Below are positions 22,869 through 25,337 of a stretch of 25,337 nt of DNA, one piece after another (the first letter of the stretch is position 1; every line of letters begins with the position of its first letter). The translations under genes were made by a program, and so were the position numbers. The stretch is from an uncultured Bacteroidales bacterium (GTDB lineage: Bacteria > Bacteroidota > Bacteroidia > Bacteroidales > Marinilabiliaceae): the NCBI GenBank assembly GCA_937892095.1, contig CALAVC010000243.1, forward strand, positions 1-25,337, written 5' to 3'. The notes under the pieces are model-generated. The model worked only from the letters and a program-made list of their open reading frames with translations, did not search any database and was not told where the DNA came from.

Positions 22869-23432
22869 ATGGAACAAGACAGCAGACTGTACACAGTCAC
22901 CGTGTATACCGAAAACGAAGTAGGCATACTCAACCAAATATCCATAATTTTCACACGTCGCAACCTCAACATTTGGAGCCTAACGGTCTCATCTTCGGCT
23001 CTCGAAGGCGTCCACAAGTTCACAATCGCTTGCCGCACGACACAAAAGAACATCGAAGCCGTTGTCCATCAGATAGAAAAGCGCATCGATGTCCTCAAAG
23101 CCTTCTACTATACCGACGACGAAATAATATATCAAGAGGTTGCACTCTACAAGGTGCAGACCGACAACATTCTCGACAGTCCAGACTTCGAGGCTCTTAT
23201 TCGACGCAATAGCGCGCAAGTGCTCGAAATCAATCGCACCTATACAGTCATCCAAAAGACAGGACATTGCGAAGACACTCAGCGTCTCTACGATGAACTA
23301 TCGAGCTATGGCGTACTACAATTCGTTCGCTCAGGACGTGTAGCCATAACCAAGTCTACAGCCGAACGCGTCAGCCGCTTCCTCGAAATGCAAGAAGTGC
23401 GCGAGCGTAAGACTATGACCGAAAACGCATAG
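22869..23432 (+). CDS. ilvN: Acetolactate synthase, small (regulatory) subunit
   Basis: The 187-residue protein begins with an ACT domain: LYTVTVYTENEVGILNQISIIF followed by RRNLNIWSLTV and KFTIACRTTQKNIEAV, the valine-binding regulatory fold of IlvN/IlvH. The second half (VALYKVQTDN, IRRNSAQVLEINRTYTVIQKTG) is the usual C-terminal domain of small subunits. It binds IlvB and confers feedback control by branched-chain amino acids. It sits directly between ilvB and ilvC, with a 63-bp gap to ilvC that contains an eight-T run. Confidence 0.95.
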   Translation: MEQDSRLYTVTVYTENEVGILNQISIIFTRRNLNIWSLTVSSSALEGVHKFTIACRTTQKNIEAVVHQIEKRIDVLKAFYYTDDEIIYQEVALYKVQTDNILDSPDFEALIRRNSAQVLEINRTYTVIQKTGHCEDTQRLYDELSSYGVLQFVRSGRVAITKSTAERVSRFLEMQEVRERKTMTENA

Positions 23433-23495
23433 CAAACATTTTTTTTCAATAGAAATCATCAAATTGTTTTAATACATAAAAACAGAAGTAACAAA

Positions 23496-24539
23496 ATGGC
23501 AAAGATGAATTTTGGCGGTGTCATAGAAGAAGTAATGACCCGCGAAGAGTTCCCGCTGTCAAAAGCACAAGAAATACTCAAAAATGAGACCATCGCCGTA
23601 ATTGGCTATGGTGTTCAGGGTCCTGGTCAGTCGCTCAACCTTCGCGACAATGGCTTCAACGTCATCGTAGGTCAGCGCGCTGGCAAGACTTTCGACAAGG
23701 CTATCGCCGACGGCTGGGTTCCGGGCAAGACTCTCTTCTCTATCGAAGAAGCTGCCGAGAAAGCAACCATCATCATGTGTCTACTCTCCGATGCCGCTGT
23801 CATCTCCGTATGGCCTACTCTTAAGAAGTACCTTACCGCAGGCAAGTCTCTCTACTTCTCGCACGGCTTCGCCATCACTTGGTCCGACCGCACAGGAGTC
23901 GTTCCTCCCAAAGACATCGACGTCATCATGGTTGCACCCAAGGGTTCTGGCACCAGCCTCCGCACCATGTTCCTCGAAAATCGTGGTCTCAACTCATCCT
24001 ACGCTGTCTATCAAGACGCAACTGGCAAAGCCCTCGAAAAGACTCTTGCTCTCGGCATAGGCATCGGTTCTGGCTACCTCTTCGAGACAACTTTCCAACG
24101 CGAAGCAACCTCCGACCTCACTGGCGAACGTGGCTCACTTATGGGTGCAATCCAAGGTCTTCTCTCTGCTCAGTACGAAGTCCTTCGTGAGAACGGACAC
24201 ACACCTTCCGAAGCTTTCAACGAGACCGTCGAAGAACTCACTCAGAGCCTTATGCCACTCTTCGCTGCTAAGGGTATGGACTGGATGTACGCTAACTGCT
24301 CTACCACTGCTCAGCGCGGTGCTCTCGACTGGATGGGCCCGTTCCACGATGCCATCAAGCCAGTCGTTCAGAAGCTCTATAATAGCGTCAAGACTGGTAA
24401 CGAAGCTCAGATTTCTATCGATAGCAACTCGAAGCCCGATTACCGCGTCAAGCTCGAAGCCGAACTCAAAGCTCTCCGTGAAAGCGAAATGTGGCAAACG
24501 GCCGTTACCGTACGCCAACTCCGCCCAGAAAACAACTAA
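23496..24539 (+). CDS. ilvC: Ketol-acid reductoisomerase
   Basis: This enzyme converts 2-acetolactate and 2-aceto-2-hydroxybutyrate to the dihydroxy acids with NADPH and Mg2+. The dinucleotide motif is GYGVQGPGQS (37-46) and the phosphate region GQRAGKT (59-65). The metal ligands Asp207 and Glu211 lie in SDLTGERGSLMG. At 347 residues it resembles the Bacteroidetes and fungal-like class. Its codons favour CTC, ATC and GGT, and it uses fewer ATA and CTA codons than ilvN or the channel gene, a pattern expected of a highly expressed enzyme. In Bacteroides an acyl-ACP thioesterase commonly sits between ilvN and ilvC; none is present here. Confidence 0.97.
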   Translation: MAKMNFGGVIEEVMTREEFPLSKAQEILKNETIAVIGYGVQGPGQSLNLRDNGFNVIVGQRAGKTFDKAIADGWVPGKTLFSIEEAAEKATIIMCLLSDAAVISVWPTLKKYLTAGKSLYFSHGFAITWSDRTGVVPPKDIDVIMVAPKGSGTSLRTMFLENRGLNSSYAVYQDATGKALEKTLALGIGIGSGYLFETTFQREATSDLTGERGSLMGAIQGLLSAQYEVLRENGHTPSEAFNETVEELTQSLMPLFAAKGMDWMYANCSTTAQRGALDWMGPFHDAIKPVVQKLYNSVKTGNEAQISIDSNSKPDYRVKLEAELKALRESEMWQTAVTVRQLRPENN

Positions 24540-24544
24540 ATTCC

Positions 24545-24598
24545 TTTGTGCCTCCATACGTGCGGACAGAATATCTGTCCGCACGCCTATGGCACAAA
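24545..24598 (+). repeat. Long interrupted hairpin between ilvC and leuA
   Basis: An 11-bp perfect stem (CGTGCGGACAG at 24559-24569 with its complement at 24575-24585) with loop AATAT is extended by an 8-bp outer stem (TTTGTGCC at 24545-24552 with GGCACAAA at 24591-24598) across a 6x5 internal loop. It begins five bases after the ilvC stop. No T run follows it on the plus strand (AACTACTATCC), so it is not an ordinary intrinsic terminator. An RNA-stability element, a processing site or a partial terminator would all fit. The remaining 84 bases to leuA show nothing else. Confidence 0.75.
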
Positions 24599-24682
24599 AA
24601 CTACTATCCAAACAACTCATAAAAAAGAACTTCCCCCTCCAACCCATTCTGAACCCTATTATCCCAACCAACAAACTGACTG

Positions 24683-25337
24683 ATGAACAACAGAGTCTTC
24701 ATTTTCGACACCACTCTGCGCGACGGAGAACAAGTCCCCGGTTGCCAGCTCAATACAATCGAGAAAATTCAAGTGGCTAAGGCCTTGGAGGCTCTCGGTG
24801 TCGACGTCATAGAAGCAGGCTTCCCAATATCAAGCCCGGGCGACTTCAATTCTGTAATCGAAATATCGAAAGCCGTTACGTGGCCTACCATCTGTGCGCT
24901 GACACGTGCCGTAGAAAAAGACATCGACGTGGCAGCCGATGCTCTTCGCTTTGCCAAGCACAAACGCATTCACACAGGCATTGGCACATCCGATTCACAC
25001 ATAAAATATAAGTTCAATTCTAACCGCGAAGAAATAATAGAACGCGCAGTGCGTGCAGTCAAGTATGCACGTAGATATGTCGACGACGTAGAGTTTTACG
25101 CCGAAGACGCTGGTCGCACCGACAATGAATACCTCGCTCGCGTGGTTGAAGCCGTCATAAAAGCCGGTGCAACAGTCGTCAATATTCCCGACACAACTGG
25201 CTATTGTCTTCCCGACGAATATGGCACCAAAATAAAATATCTTATCGACCACGTCGATGGCGTCGAAAATGCAATTATTTCTACCCACTGCCACAACGAC
25301 CTCGGCATGGCCACCGCCAACACCATCGCCGGCATCC
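24683..25337 (+). CDS. leuA: 2-isopropylmalate synthase (N-terminal part, cut by window end)
   Basis: The frame from ATG at 24683 stays open to the window edge (218 codons). It begins MNNRVFIFDTTLRDGEQVPG and continues IEAGFPISSPGDFNSVIEIS, then VEFYAEDAGRTD and STHCHNDLGMATAN. Arg13, Asp14, Glu16, His202 and His204 are the catalytic and metal-binding residues of the LeuA TIM barrel. The enzyme condenses acetyl-CoA with 2-oxoisovalerate, the first committed step to leucine. Homocitrate and citramalate synthases are relatives, but the SSPGDFNSV segment and the ilv context favour LeuA. The gap to ilvC is 143 bp with the hairpin at 24545. Confidence 0.93.
   Translation, partial: MNNRVFIFDTTLRDGEQVPGCQLNTIEKIQVAKALEALGVDVIEAGFPISSPGDFNSVIEISKAVTWPTICALTRAVEKDIDVAADALRFAKHKRIHTGIGTSDSHIKYKFNSNREEIIERAVRAVKYARRYVDDVEFYAEDAGRTDNEYLARVVEAVIKAGATVVNIPDTTGYCLPDEYGTKIKYLIDHVDGVENAIISTHCHNDLGMATANTIAGI

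Overview
The window looks like Bacteroidales chromosome (Bacteroidota), from an anaerobe that is probably gut- or oral-type. The evidence is a complete Na+-translocating NADH:quinone reductase operon (nqrABCDEF), Bacteroidetes-style promoter boxes (TAnnTTTG), few Shine-Dalgarno sequences, a DUF4153 membrane protein, a secreted pectate-lyase-like enzyme with a C-terminal calcium-binding repeat, and Bacteroidetes-type IlvC and IlvD. No tRNA, rRNA, CRISPR array, insertion sequence or phage gene was seen. This is housekeeping and metabolic DNA rather than a mobile region.

Layout. 1-170 holds a two-copy 43-bp tandem repeat and perhaps the last codons of a plus-strand gene. 170-2343 is a minus-strand pair, a MORN-repeat secreted protein followed by a dGTP triphosphohydrolase (dgt). 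2566-4263 is a stand-alone secreted polysaccharide lyase closed by a strong terminator. 4414-10090 is a tightly packed operon: DUF4153 membrane protein, two ABC exporter half-transporters whose degenerate ATP sites complement each other, and a membrane-anchored muramidase-like protein. 10348-16255 is nqrA-F, preceded by a structured leader and followed by a perfect terminator. 16445-18880 is an overlapping trio: riboflavin synthase, an RlpA-like lipoprotein and a YbdG/MscS-type channel. 19011 to the window end is the branched-chain amino acid operon ilvD-ilvB-ilvN-ilvC-leuA, with leuA cut by the window edge.

The most notable item is the 5' leader of the ilv operon (19011-19190). It holds a promoter box, a 20-codon leader peptide in which 11 codons are Ile, Val or Leu, and a 12-bp intrinsic terminator. 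A 9-bp segment overlapping the leader-peptide stop codon is perfectly complementary to the left arm of that terminator. This is the full logic of classical ribosome-mediated transcription attenuation, here in front of a combined Ile/Val/Leu operon of a Bacteroidales organism.

Together the ilv and leu genes convert pyruvate and 2-oxobutyrate to the valine and isoleucine 2-oxo acids, and LeuA diverts 2-oxoisovalerate to leucine. The NQR complex supplies a sodium motive force; it carries covalent FMN in NqrB and NqrC, so its operon sitting next to riboflavin synthase is metabolically coherent, although a terminator separates them.
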